From an uncultured Fibrobacter sp. (lineage in GTDB: Bacteria; Fibrobacterota; Fibrobacteria; Fibrobacterales; Fibrobacteraceae): a stretch of 64,000 nucleotides of DNA. The stretch covers positions 1-64,000 of the forward strand of contig OMSO01000017.1 of the NCBI GenBank assembly GCA_900313675.1. Reading direction: 5' to 3'. Shown here one piece after another: positions 34,831-42,245 of the stretch (position 1 is its first letter; every line of letters starts with the position of its first letter). A model generated the notes under the pieces. The model searched no databases. It was given only the letters and a program-made list of their open reading frames with translations, and was not told the DNA's origin. Position numbers and translations under genes: made by a program.

Positions 34831-36078
34831 TCACTCATGTCTAATCGCTCCCACGGGGTCTAGCCTGCTTGCCTTCCAGGCGGGCAAAATCGTCGCCAGA
34901 ACGCAGAGGGCAATACCGATGACAAAAATCAAGACCACATCTATCAGGTGCACCGAAATCGGGAAGTAGGGAATCACGTAAACATCGCCAGGGAGCTTGA
35001 TAAAGTGGTAAGCCTCTTGCAGTTTGCAAAGCACAATGCCGATGGAACCGCCCACGATAGTGCCACCCACGCCAATGAAACTGCCCATGAGCATGAACAC
35101 CCGCATGATTCCTGCCTTGCTGAGGCCCATGCTGCGGAGGATGCCGATTTCCTTGGTCTTGTCGATGACCACCATGATGAGGGAACTGATGATATTGAAT
35201 GCCGCCACCAAGATAATGAGGCAAATCACCGCCGCCACGATGAACTTTTCGTAGTTCATCCACTTGAGGAGGGTAATGTTCTTGGTTTTCCAGTCAATAA
35301 CGTAGTAAGGGTATGTCAGCCACTCCGACACCTTGTCGATGGCCTCGCCCGCCTTCCAGTGGTCCGTAATGCGGAACTGGATGCCCGTCACTGCATCGCC
35401 CATGGCAAGAAGTTTCTGGAGTTCGGGAATTCCCACATAGGCCAGGTTGCCGTCGTACTCGTAGGTGCCGGTCTCGAAAATACCGCTGACCACGCACATC
35501 ATCATCTTGGGGCCGCCGGCGGTCATCATCTCGTCCGGGCTCTGGAAAGTCTGGAGCACCAGCTTGTCGCCTACCACCACCCGGAGGCGGTTGGCCAGGC
35601 CCGACCCGAGAATCACCCCCGGACGGCGGGTACCGCCCATGTCTTCCAGACTATCGACGGAGTAGGTTCCCCACTTGATGTACTTGTGGATGTCGGTCAC
35701 GTTCTTCGCCGTTTCCGGGTCGATACCGTAAATCACGATACCGTCGTTCACCTTCTTGGAGCTGATTCCCACCTTGTAGATGATAAAGGGAGAGGCGGCT
35801 ACCACAGAAGAATCCCGAGTCTTGACTTCGTTGATAAGGCTATCGTAGGCGGTAACGGGCTCACCGTTGTAGGCCATCAGTTCAAAGTGGGCGTCCTTCC
35901 CGATCATCTGGGCAGTGACTTCTTCTTCGAAGCCGTTGACCGCAGCGAGGGCCACCACCAGCGCAAACACGCCGATACTCACCCCCAGCATACTGAAAAT
36001 GCCGATAAGCGATACAAACAGGCTCTTCCGTTGAGCCCCCAGGTAACGCCAGGCGATTAGAAGTTCGAGTTTGTTCAT
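34831..36078 (-). CDS. Lipoprotein-releasing ABC transporter permease LolC/LolE
   Basis: 415 residues. An N-terminal transmembrane helix (SLIGIFSMLGVSIGVFALVV), a ~220-residue periplasmic domain of MacB-core type, and three C-terminal helices with the FtsX fold (VICLIILVAAFNIISSLIMV, FMLMGSFIGVGGTIVGG, VVLIFVIGIALCVLATILPA) and the ending ASRLDPVGAIRHE. The start MNKLELLIAWRYLGAQRKS matches LolC/LolE. With LolD it forms the Lol release complex; only one permease gene is present here, so it may act as a homodimer (LolF-like). Its ATG overlaps the stop of the four-helix-bundle ORF (ATGA). Confidence 0.88.
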   Translation of the reverse strand: MNKLELLIAWRYLGAQRKSLFVSLIGIFSMLGVSIGVFALVVALAAVNGFEEEVTAQMIGKDAHFELMAYNGEPVTAYDSLINEVKTRDSSVVAASPFIIYKVGISSKKVNDGIVIYGIDPETAKNVTDIHKYIKWGTYSVDSLEDMGGTRRPGVILGSGLANRLRVVVGDKLVLQTFQSPDEMMTAGGPKMMMCVVSGIFETGTYEYDGNLAYVGIPELQKLLAMGDAVTGIQFRITDHWKAGEAIDKVSEWLTYPYYVIDWKTKNITLLKWMNYEKFIVAAVICLIILVAAFNIISSLIMVVIDKTKEIGILRSMGLSKAGIMRVFMLMGSFIGVGGTIVGGSIGIVLCKLQEAYHFIKLPGDVYVIPYFPISVHLIDVVLIFVIGIALCVLATILPAWKASRLDPVGAIRHE

Positions 36079-36467
36079 TTTGAGGTGTGGGGTCGTGCCT
36101 TCGGCACTTTGAGGTGTGAGGTACGAGCAATAAAGGTAAGAATCATCTTTCTTGTAGCAACAACTTTTGAACTTAAATCTTCAAAACAGAGTTCGTCAAT
36201 ATAATTCAAGTCATGTGCTAATTGAAGCTGATATTCTACTTCAGTGGACGAACCCACAGCAATTTGCAAGAATTGATTAAATTCTGCCTGAGTTTTTCGG
36301 CCACAACCCTCTGCAATATTTGTCGGAATGGAAGCGGATGCCCTTCTTATTTGAGAAGTCAAGCCATAGAGTTCGTCCTTCGGGAAGAATTTTCCCGAGA
36401 CTTGATAAACGTCTAATGTAAGGGCATGCCCTCGTTTCCAGATTTCAAGCGAACGAAAATCTCTCAT
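36075..36467 (-). CDS. Four-helix-bundle protein (S23 / IVP type, TIGR02436-like)
   Basis: 130 residues. MRDFRSLEIWKRGHALTLDV, then LTSQIRRASASIPTNIAEG and GSSTEVEYQLQLAHDLNYI are the family hallmarks. Relatives are encoded in 23S rRNA intervening sequences and at variable loci in many bacteria; their function is not established. The last ~16 residues (RTSHLKVPKARPHTSK) are encoded entirely by a family A repeat (36078-36126), and the stop overlaps the permease ATG. A reverse-oriented family A repeat lies directly upstream (36476-36547), so the ORF is bracketed by inverted repeats. This looks like an insertion between lysS and the permease gene. Confidence 0.8.
   Translation of the reverse strand: MRDFRSLEIWKRGHALTLDVYQVSGKFFPKDELYGLTSQIRRASASIPTNIAEGCGRKTQAEFNQFLQIAVGSSTEVEYQLQLAHDLNYIDELCFEDLSSKVVATRKMILTFIARTSHLKVPKARPHTSK
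36078..36126. repeat. Palindromic repeat family A, left copy beside the four-helix-bundle ORF
   Basis: TTTGAGGTGTG, the hairpin GTGCCTTCGGCAC, then TTTGAGGTGTGAGG. It encodes the C terminus of the four-helix-bundle protein. Confidence 0.65.
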
Positions 36468-36475
36468 ATCGGATT

Positions 36476-36547
36476 CCTCAAAGGGGCTTTAGCCCCGACC
36501 TCACACCTCAAAGCGACACCGCAGGTGGAGCGACCTCACACCGCGAA
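36476..36547. repeat. Palindromic repeat family A, right copy (opposite orientation)
   Basis: CCTCAAAGGGGCTTTAGCCC, then CCTCACACCTCAAAG and CCTCACACC. It is inverted relative to 36078-36126 and ends two bases before the lysS stop codon. Confidence 0.65.
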
Positions 36548-36548
36548 G

Positions 36549-38028
36549 CTACGTTTCCGGTTTCATTAAAGGGAACAGCTGCACGTCGCGGATGGTCTGC
36601 TGGTTGGTAAGGAGCATAACCATGCGGTCAATGCCGAAGCCAACGCCGCCCGTAGGAGGCAGGCCAGATTCGATAGCGTGCATGAAGTTTTCGTCCATGG
36701 GGTGCGTTTCACCTTCGCCACCGCGGCCGCGGCGCACCTGGTCTTCCAGGAGCTCACGCTGACGGATGGGGTCGTTCAGTTCGGTATAGGCGTTGCCCAG
36801 CTCCCATCCGTTAGCGTAGGGCTCGAACTGTTCGATGAGCCCTTCGATGGTGCGGTGCTTCTTGCAGAGCGGGGTGGGTCGGCTGGATGAGCTTGTCTTC
36901 CACGGTAAGCTCGAACAGTTCGAGGATTCCGCGGCCGCGACTGAATTCGCCGTCCAGGTGTCCGCCCAGCTCTTCCATCTTGGCCTTGATTTCGTCGTCG
37001 CTCATCTCGTTCACCTTGAGGCCGCCGAACTTTTCGATGGCTTCGATCATGCTGTAGCGGGGCCACGGTGCCTTGAAGTCGATAACCTTCCCCTGGTAGT
37101 CAATCTTGGTGGTGCCGTTGGCCGCAATGCAGGCGCGTTCGTAGATGTTCTCGAAGTGCACCATCATGTCGTTGTAGTCGGCGTAGGCTTCGTAGAATTC
37201 GAGGCCGGTGAATTCCGGGCTGTGGGTACGGTCCATGCCTTCGTTGCGGAAGTTCTTGCTGAACTCGAACACCTTTTCCATGCCGCCCACGATGCAGCGC
37301 TTCAGGTAGAGTTCCGGAGCCACCCGCAGGTAGAGCGTCATGTCGCAAGCGTTGTGGTGCGTGGTGAACGGACGGGCGTTCGCACCGCCGTAAATCGGTT
37401 GCAGCGTCGGAGTTTCGACTTCGATGAATCCCTTTTCGATCAAGTATTCGCGGATAGCCTGCAGAATCTTGAAACGCTTGATGAAAACGTCCTTCACGTC
37501 GTCGTTCAGGGCCATGTCAATATAGCGCTGGCGGTAGCGGGTATCCACGTCGGCAAACTCGTTAAACACCACCTTGTTGCCGTTTTCGTCCACCTTTTCC
37601 TTAGCCACCGGAAGCGGACGCACGGCCTTACTGAGCATGGTCACCTTCTTCACGTGCACGGAGTATTCACCCGTCTGGGTTTCGAACATGAAGCCATTCA
37701 CGCCGATAAAGTCACCCAGGTCGGTCATCTTGACGATTTCGTAGTTCTCCTCGCCCACTTCGTCGCGGGCCACCACCACCTGCAAGCGGCCATAGCGATC
37801 CTTCAGGTGCATAAAGCACATTTTTCCCTTACGGTTAAAGCGAACCACTCGGCCAGCAAAAGCAACTTCTTCACCAGACGCCATCAGGGCAGCCTTGTTT
37901 TCTTTCAAAACCTTGGAATCGTGCGTACGGTTGAACTTGTGCGGATAAGCCTCCACACCCATTTCCTTGAACTTCGCAAGCTTCGCGAGGCGAGCCTGCA
38001 CCTGGTCATTCATGTCTTGCATTGCCAT
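36549..38028 (-). pseudogene. lysS: Lysyl-tRNA synthetase (class II), frameshifted by a small internal deletion
   Basis: From ATG 38028 (MAMQDMNDQVQARLAKLAKF; AAGGA upstream) the frame encodes the OB-fold anticodon domain (VAFAGRVVRFNRKGKMCFMH) and the class II catalytic core (RYRQRYIDMALN, motif 2 NFRNEGMDRTHSPEF). At about 36874-36880 the frame breaks: EDKLIQPT should continue through ~10 residues including the conserved tyrosine-proline before PLCKKHRT, but that stretch is missing and PLCKKHRT onward is in another frame. The rest (FEPYANGWELGNAYTELNDP, motif 3 GVGFGIDRMVMLL) is intact to the stop at 36549. As written it makes no complete enzyme. LysRS is normally essential, so sequence or assembly error, or a second LysRS elsewhere, are the alternatives. 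Confidence 0.85.
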
Positions 38029-38079
38029 AATAGAATCCTTTAAATTTTTACGGCGAAAATTTAGAAATTTCATCTCTAC

Positions 38080-38108
38080 GTCATGCCCGATCCAGTCGGG
38101 CATCTCCC
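38080..38108. repeat. Palindromic repeat family B
   Basis: GTCATGCCCGA-TCCAG-TCGGGCATCTCC lies in the gap 38029-38179. A degenerate copy (GATTCCCGCCTTCGCGG) follows near 38142. No gene is seen in the gap. Confidence 0.6.
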
Positions 38109-38179
38109 TTTTATTAGGGTATAAGCCCTTCAAAAATAGAAGATTCCCGCCTTCGCGGAAACAACAGTTTAAGGGGAAA

Positions 38180-39175
38180 TTAAATTTTGAAACAATAGGC
38201 TTCGTGGGTGCCGACCTTGACGCAAGGCGGGACTTCAGCCGTTAGGCAAGGCCTGTCGCACAATTCGCAGCGGTCCGCAAAGCGGCAACCCTGTACAAAA
38301 TCCCTGGCATGGGGCACCTGGCCCGGAATAGAGCGCAGGGTTCCAAGATCTTCGTGGCTTTCGGGAATGGCCGAGAGGAGCCCTCGGGTATAGGGGTGCA
38401 TAGGCGAAGAGATAACCTCGTTAGTGGCCCCTATCTCAACAACACGGCCGGCATACATCACAGCCATGCGTTCTGCATACTGGGAAACAATTCCCATGTT
38501 GTGGGTAATCAGGAGTACCGCCGTCCCCGTAGTTTTGGCCAAGTCCTTCAGCACTGCAAGAACCTGTGCCTGGACGGTCACATCCAGGGCCGTAGTAGGT
38601 TCGTCGGCGATAATCAGCTTGGGTTTCGGGAGTAGCGCCATCACAATGCAGATACGCTGGAGCATGCCGCCCGAAAGCTCGTGAGGGTACGAATCCAGCA
38701 CGCGGTCAATGTCCTTGAAGCCCGCCAGAGCAAGCATGTCCCGGATTTCGGACATGGGATCGGCGCACTTCCTTTCGCAGAACTTGAACACTTCCAGGAG
38801 CTGTTTCTTGATGGGAAGCACAGGGTTTAGCGCCTGCATGGGCTCCTGGAAAATACAGGATATTTCGGAACCGCGAACCCGCTGCATCTCCTTCAGGGAA
38901 ATTTTAGTCAGGTCAATCGTTTCGTCGCCATCACGACGCAACAGCACAGAGCCTCCAACCACCTTCGCCGAAGGCGTGGGCAAGAGCCGCAAAATGGCCA
39001 TGGCGGTAACGCTCTTGCCGCAGCCGGACTCCCCCACCAAGGCAAAGAATTCACCGTCGTCAATATAAAAGCTGATCCGGTCTGTCACCTGGACGGGTTT
39101 TGCCGCCGATTCACCATTCTTGTGATGGCCAAAGGCTACAGAAAGCCCATTCACCTTTAGAATCGGCTCACTCAT
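38180..39175 (-). CDS. Peptide ABC importer ATP-binding protein (DppD/OppD type)
   Basis: 331 residues from ATG 39175 (MSEPILKVNGLSVAFGHHKN). It has Walker A VGESGCGKSVTAMAILRLL, Q-loop ISCIFQEPMQALNP, signature LSGGMLQRICIVMAL, Walker B LIIADEPTTALD and H-loop ITHNMG, then the oligopeptide-transporter C-terminal extension with a cysteine cluster (CRFADRCELCDRPC). It would energise uptake of peptides or a related solute with the permease encoded upstream. E. coli YejF, the usual partner of a YejE-like permease, has two ATPase domains; this has one, and no second ATPase gene is adjacent. The start lies inside a 25-bp duplicated segment (39173-39197). Confidence 0.87.
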   Translation of the reverse strand: MSEPILKVNGLSVAFGHHKNGESAAKPVQVTDRISFYIDDGEFFALVGESGCGKSVTAMAILRLLPTPSAKVVGGSVLLRRDGDETIDLTKISLKEMQRVRGSEISCIFQEPMQALNPVLPIKKQLLEVFKFCERKCADPMSEIRDMLALAGFKDIDRVLDSYPHELSGGMLQRICIVMALLPKPKLIIADEPTTALDVTVQAQVLAVLKDLAKTTGTAVLLITHNMGIVSQYAERMAVMYAGRVVEIGATNEVISSPMHPYTRGLLSAIPESHEDLGTLRSIPGQVPHARDFVQGCRFADRCELCDRPCLTAEVPPCVKVGTHEAYCFKI

Positions 39176-39348
39176 ACCGGTCTCCCGACTTCGGATCTTT
39201 ATGAGACTCCGCAATCGACACAATGAAAAAAACACTCCTGTAGTCGATTGCTCCGCGCTTCCACGGCTCGTTAATACGAGCCGTTTTCGCTTGGCATGGA
39301 TCCTTCAGTCGATTCTCATTAAACATACCGGTCTCCCGACTTCGGATC
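39173..39348. repeat. 25-bp direct repeats flanking a ~126-bp palindrome-bearing insert
   Basis: Positions 39173-39197 and 39324-39348 are identical (CATACCGGTCTCCC then GACTTCGGATC). Between them is an insert with the hairpin GGCTCGT-TAAT-ACGAGCC (family E core). The left copy carries the ATP-binding gene's ATG; the right copy carries the permease's last codons. Without the insert, the permease would end DPKSGDRYE with a four-base overlap onto the ATPase start. With it, the permease ends DPKSGDRYV and a 52-codon open frame (39168-39326) appears by accident. Confidence 0.65.
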
Positions 39349-40398
39349 CATAGCATCCCGGACGCCCTCTCCAACAAATGTGGTGAGCAACAACGTAATG
39401 AAAAGTGCTGCGACGGTGCTTACAGATATCCACGGTGCGTAAAGGTTGTTCAGCCCCTGGCTCATAAGTTCGCCCCAGCTGGGCGTAGGCGGTTGCAGCC
39501 CAAAGCCCAAAAAATCAAGGGATGTCAGGCTCCCGATACCGCCAATCAAGGTAAAGGGGAAAAGCGTCACCACAGGGGTCAACGCGTTTGGCAAGATTTC
39601 CTTGAAAAAGATATGCCTGTGCCCAAGGCCCAACACCTTTGCCGACTGCACGTAGGTCATATTGCGGAGTTTCAGGAATTCGCCGCGCATGTAATAGCTT
39701 AATGAAATCCAGTTGAAAGCCGCCATAATCACAATCAACAGCCAGAAACTGCGGCCATAAATGCTCCCGATCAAAATCACGATATAGAGCATGGGGAGCG
39801 ACGACCAGATTTCGATCATGCGCTGCATTCCGGTATCCCAGAACTTGCCCAGATACCCCTGGATACCGCCAATGACGATGCCGAGGAAAGTTCCCAAAAT
39901 GGTGAGAAACAAACTGAACGAAATACAAATGCGGAACCCGTGAATCAGGCGGGCAAGCACATCGCGACCGTTACTGTCGGTACCAAGCCAATGCCGAGAA
40001 CTGGGGGCAAATGGCGGAGCGCCTTCTTCAGTCAAGTCCGCCTTCAAGGGATCGTGGGCAATGGGTGGCATCAAGGCCCACATCTCGGGACAGCCCCCTG
40101 CCTTCGTGTAGCCTTCCGCCGCTTCTTCTTCGCATTCGCGAACGTCGGTAAAAAGCTTGCCGTAATCCGCTTCGGTCTGGTAGTCGCCGCCAAATTCCTG
40201 TTCGCTGTAACGCACGAAAGCCGGGAAATAGGATTTACCATTGTACTTAAGATACAGCGGTTCATCGTTTACCGTCCAGGGGCTAGTCAGCGAAAGGAGG
40301 TAGGCCACCACCAGCACCACCAGCGACACGAAAGCCCGCCTGTTCCTGTAAAAGCGGAGCAGGCGGTTCTTGGTCTCTGTGGTAATACGGATGTGCAT
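39319..40398 (-). CDS. Peptide ABC importer permease (YejE / DppC type)
   Basis: 359 residues from ATG 40398 (MHIRITTETKNRLLRFYRNR). An N-terminal helix (AFVSLVVLVVAYLLSLTSPW) is followed by a ~120-residue outer segment with PLYLKYNGKSYFPAFVRYSE and FGGDYQTEADYG, closely resembling E. coli YejE. The BPD transport domain then holds LGTDSNGRDVLARLIHGFRI, five or so helices and the ATPase-docking loop around AKVLGLGHRHIFFKEILPNA. The ending is altered by the downstream insertion. No YejA or YejB homologue lies upstream; instead there is a repeat and a pseudogene, so the transporter locus looks incomplete or its parts lie elsewhere. Confidence 0.87.
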   Translation of the reverse strand: MHIRITTETKNRLLRFYRNRRAFVSLVVLVVAYLLSLTSPWTVNDEPLYLKYNGKSYFPAFVRYSEQEFGGDYQTEADYGKLFTDVRECEEEAAEGYTKAGGCPEMWALMPPIAHDPLKADLTEEGAPPFAPSSRHWLGTDSNGRDVLARLIHGFRICISFSLFLTILGTFLGIVIGGIQGYLGKFWDTGMQRMIEIWSSLPMLYIVILIGSIYGRSFWLLIVIMAAFNWISLSYYMRGEFLKLRNMTYVQSAKVLGLGHRHIFFKEILPNALTPVVTLFPFTLIGGIGSLTSLDFLGFGLQPPTPSWGELMSQGLNNLYAPWISVSTVAALFITLLLTTFVGEGVRDAMDPKSGDRYV

Positions 40399-40435
40399 AA
40401 CGAGGGATAATATAATTTTTATTGCAGGAAGAAAA

Positions 40436-40463
40436 GGAGATGCCCGCACAAGGCGGGCATGAC
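40436..40463. repeat. Palindromic repeat family B
   Basis: GGAGATGCCCGC-ACAAG-GCGGGCATGAC between the permease gene and the metal-permease remnant. Confidence 0.65.
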
Positions 40464-40503
40464 AATCGGGGGTTGACGGGCAAGACGGTTTAAGACTAGC
40501 TGC

Positions 40504-40915
40504 TCAAACCCGGCCGCCGAATTCGAATCCGGCGTCTTCGATAGCCTTTTTCAGGGCGGACTCGTTCACATCGTGCTCGTCGTGCCATTCCACACGGAGT
40601 TCCTTGCGGGCAAACTTCGCATAAATCATGAGCGCCGCCAAAAGCACCGCGCAGGCGTAATCGAATACGCCCAGGGCCCCATGCCCGTGGCATTCGGCGG
40701 AGCCATGGGGCAACATGGAAGCCCCCCGGGGTAATGCCTTTAGCCACTAGCGCCAAGGCCAGCGGAATGGAACACGCCTCCCAGCATAGCCGTCACAAAG
40801 GCTGCTATGGGGCGTAGCACCGCAAAAAGCCCAGCAACAAAAACGGAGCCATCTCTGAAAAAAGCATTACAAATTGCCAAAAGAACTTCTCGACTATTTC
40901 GGCAAAGTTAGGCAT
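40504..40915 (-). pseudogene. Remnant of an ArsR-linked heavy-metal permease (SO_0444 / DUF318-like)
   Basis: Reading from ATG 40915, MPNFAEIVEKFFWQFVMLFS then EMAPFLLLGFL matches the first helix of the two-part permease family linked to copper/zinc or arsenic efflux. The frame then breaks. A second frame gives VLRPIAAFVTAMLGGVFHSA, and a third ends with AECHGHGALGVFDYACAVLL, LAALMIYAKFARKE and a HMA-like tail (ALKKAIEDAGFEFGGRV). Most of the central membrane region is missing, so the gene is dead as written. It begins one base after the stop of the ArsR gene, as expected for a regulator-transporter operon. The identification is moderate because only fragments remain. Confidence 0.6.
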
Positions 40916-40916
40916 T

Positions 40917-41240
40917 TTACACTCCCTTCTTGTGCAGAATGTGTGCAAGGCCCGTATTGAAAATCAGGCCGATATGTTCGTCGTCCAGGGCGTAGAAAAC
41001 GGTGCGCCCTACCCTACGGGGTTTCACAAGACCAGCCGTTCTCAAGATCCGGAGCTGGTGGCTTACCGCCGACTGCCCCAGTTGCAGTTTTTCCGCTATC
41101 TCGTTTACCGAAATCTCCCCCGAAAGGAGAATCTCGATAATGCGGATTCGGGTAGTATCCCCAAAAAACTTGAAGAACTCGGACAGTTCAAAAAAGGTGT
41201 CCAATGAAAGCGGCTTGTCATTATATGAACAATCATTCAT
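40917..41240 (-). CDS. ArsR-family metal-responsive repressor
   Basis: 107 residues from ATG 41240 (MNDCSYNDKPLSLDTFFELS). The winged helix contains LSEFFKFFGDTTRIRIIEIL, the recognition helix ISVNEIAEKLQLGQSAVSHQ and the wing PRRVGRTVFYALDDEHIGL, typical of SmtB/CzrA/ArsR repressors. A cysteine near the N terminus (NDC) and the C-terminal histidines (DDEHIG, HILHKKG) could bind metal. An in-frame ATG at 41339 exists, but a good promoter (TTGTCA, 17 bases, TATATA) lies between the two starts, so the shorter, leaderless start is preferred. It likely represses itself and the downstream permease, now degraded. Confidence 0.82.
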   Translation of the reverse strand: MNDCSYNDKPLSLDTFFELSEFFKFFGDTTRIRIIEILLSGEISVNEIAEKLQLGQSAVSHQLRILRTAGLVKPRRVGRTVFYALDDEHIGLIFNTGLAHILHKKGV

Positions 41241-41242
41241 AT
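41223..41242 (-). promoter_or_regulatory. ArsR-type operator overlapping the repressor start codon
   Basis: ATATGAA-CAATCA-TTCATAT is a perfect 7-bp inverted repeat with a 6-base centre, with an extra TTCATAT half-site at 41244-41250. It resembles SmtB/CzrA-family operators and sits over the transcription start, as expected for autorepression. Confidence 0.6.
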
Positions 41243-41247
41243 TTTCA

Positions 41248-41276
41248 TATATAGAAACATTCAACAATTCTGACAA
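41248..41276 (-). promoter_or_regulatory. Promoter of the ArsR gene
   Basis: On the minus strand, -35 TTGTCA (41271-41276), a 17-base spacer, and -10 TATATA (41248-41253), then seven bases to ATG 41240. This predicts a leaderless message. Confidence 0.6.
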
Positions 41277-41323
41277 GAGAGAATCCCACTTTGTGATTTC
41301 CATCACGTTCTCAACAGCCTTTA

Positions 41324-41338
41324 TGGACAATTTATCCA
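41324..41338. promoter_or_regulatory. Putative xylan-regulon operator, site 1 (regulator gene)
   Basis: TGGACAATTTATCCA, an inverted repeat of 7-1-7 design, 57 bases before the TIGR02147 ATG. It is identical to 56909-56923 and nearly identical to the sites at 43535, 50966, 51035 and 58990. Confidence 0.65.
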
Positions 41339-41395
41339 TACAAATTGGCGTTTTTTTTCATTTTAGGGCAATTTATAATGGTATTTTTGGATAAA

Positions 41396-42214
41396 ATGAT
41401 TGAGTTTTCTGACACACAGGACTACCGCGACTTCCTGAAGGAGTATTACGACCGCAGGAAGGCGGAGATGCCTTTGTATAGTTACCGCATGATGGGCGAC
41501 AAGCTGGGATTGGATTCCAGCTACCTTTATCGCGTGCTCCAGAAAAAACAGCACCTCCCCGCCCATGCCCTCCCCGCCGCCAAGGACATTCTCGCCCTTT
41601 CTGGCAGGCAGGCGGAGTATTTTGAGTTACTTTATTCTGCAGCCGTCACCAAGGACAAGAACAAACGGGAAGAGCTGATGGCCAAGGCCCTCTCCCTCCG
41701 TGACGTACACCTCCACAGCCTGCAACAGGCCGAATTGAAACTTTTGGAAAACTGGTGGATTCCTGCCGTGCGCGCCTACCTGGAACTGAACGGCGGTACG
41801 GTAAACCTGAAGCAAATCGCCAAAGATATTTGCCCGCCTATTACCGAGGAACAGGCCAAAGAGGCCATCGACACCCTGCTAGAAGTTGGGCTTGTCAAGA
41901 AAATGGCCTCCGGTAAACTGGCCCTGACCGACGCCCACCTGACTGTCGGCGGCCCAGAAAAGAAAATCGCCGTCCGCAAGTTCCAGCGTCAGATTCTAGG
42001 ACTTGCCGCAGATTCTCTGGAAAACACCCCCGTTGAAGAACGGAATATTTCCACCCTGACCCTTTCCGTAGATCAGGCCTGCTTCGACGACTTGGGGGAC
42101 ATGCTCAAGGAATTCCGCCGTCTTGTTCAAAAAAGGGTGGATGGAGCCAAAAATCCCGACAGGGTAATGCAACTTTCTATGGCATTTTTCCCTGTAGCCC
42201 ACAAAAACAAATAA
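41396..42214 (+). CDS. TIGR02147-family (Fibrobacter) DNA-binding regulator
   Basis: 273 residues from ATG 41396 (MIEFSDTQDYRDFLKEYYDR). The N terminus followed by YSYRMMGDKLGLDSSYLYRV and LQKKQHLPAHALPAAKDILA looks like an XRE-type helix-turn-helix, and the middle (LKQIAKDICPPITEEQAKEA, then LLEVGLVKK and GKLALTD) like a winged helix. This is the layout of the TIGR02147/DUF4423 family first defined in F. succinogenes; members have no firmly assigned function. There is no signal peptide, so it is cytoplasmic. A -10 TATAAT at 41374-41379 gives a short leader. It is followed 31 bases later by a lipoprotein gene and precedes the xylan cluster; a copy of the cluster's inverted repeat lies upstream. 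A role as xylan regulator is inferred. Confidence 0.8.
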   Translation: MIEFSDTQDYRDFLKEYYDRRKAEMPLYSYRMMGDKLGLDSSYLYRVLQKKQHLPAHALPAAKDILALSGRQAEYFELLYSAAVTKDKNKREELMAKALSLRDVHLHSLQQAELKLLENWWIPAVRAYLELNGGTVNLKQIAKDICPPITEEQAKEAIDTLLEVGLVKKMASGKLALTDAHLTVGGPEKKIAVRKFQRQILGLAADSLENTPVEERNISTLTLSVDQACFDDLGDMLKEFRRLVQKRVDGAKNPDRVMQLSMAFFPVAHKNK

Positions 42215-42245
42215 AATAAGGTATATTAGGGGTTACAGGACGAAG

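Noticed and set aside
39168..39326. A 52-codon ORF between the peptide permease and ATPase genes
   Set aside because: It is made of the duplicated 25-bp ends plus a palindromic insert; its last residues copy the permease tail. It is treated as an accidental frame.
5706..40463. Family B repeats considered as a CRISPR array
   Set aside because: Single dispersed copies tens of kilobases apart with no regular spacers or cas genes.
41241..41339. An N-terminal extension of the ArsR protein from the ATG at 41339
   Set aside because: A good promoter lies inside the extension, and its first codons coincide with the xylan operator; the ATG at 41240 fits better.
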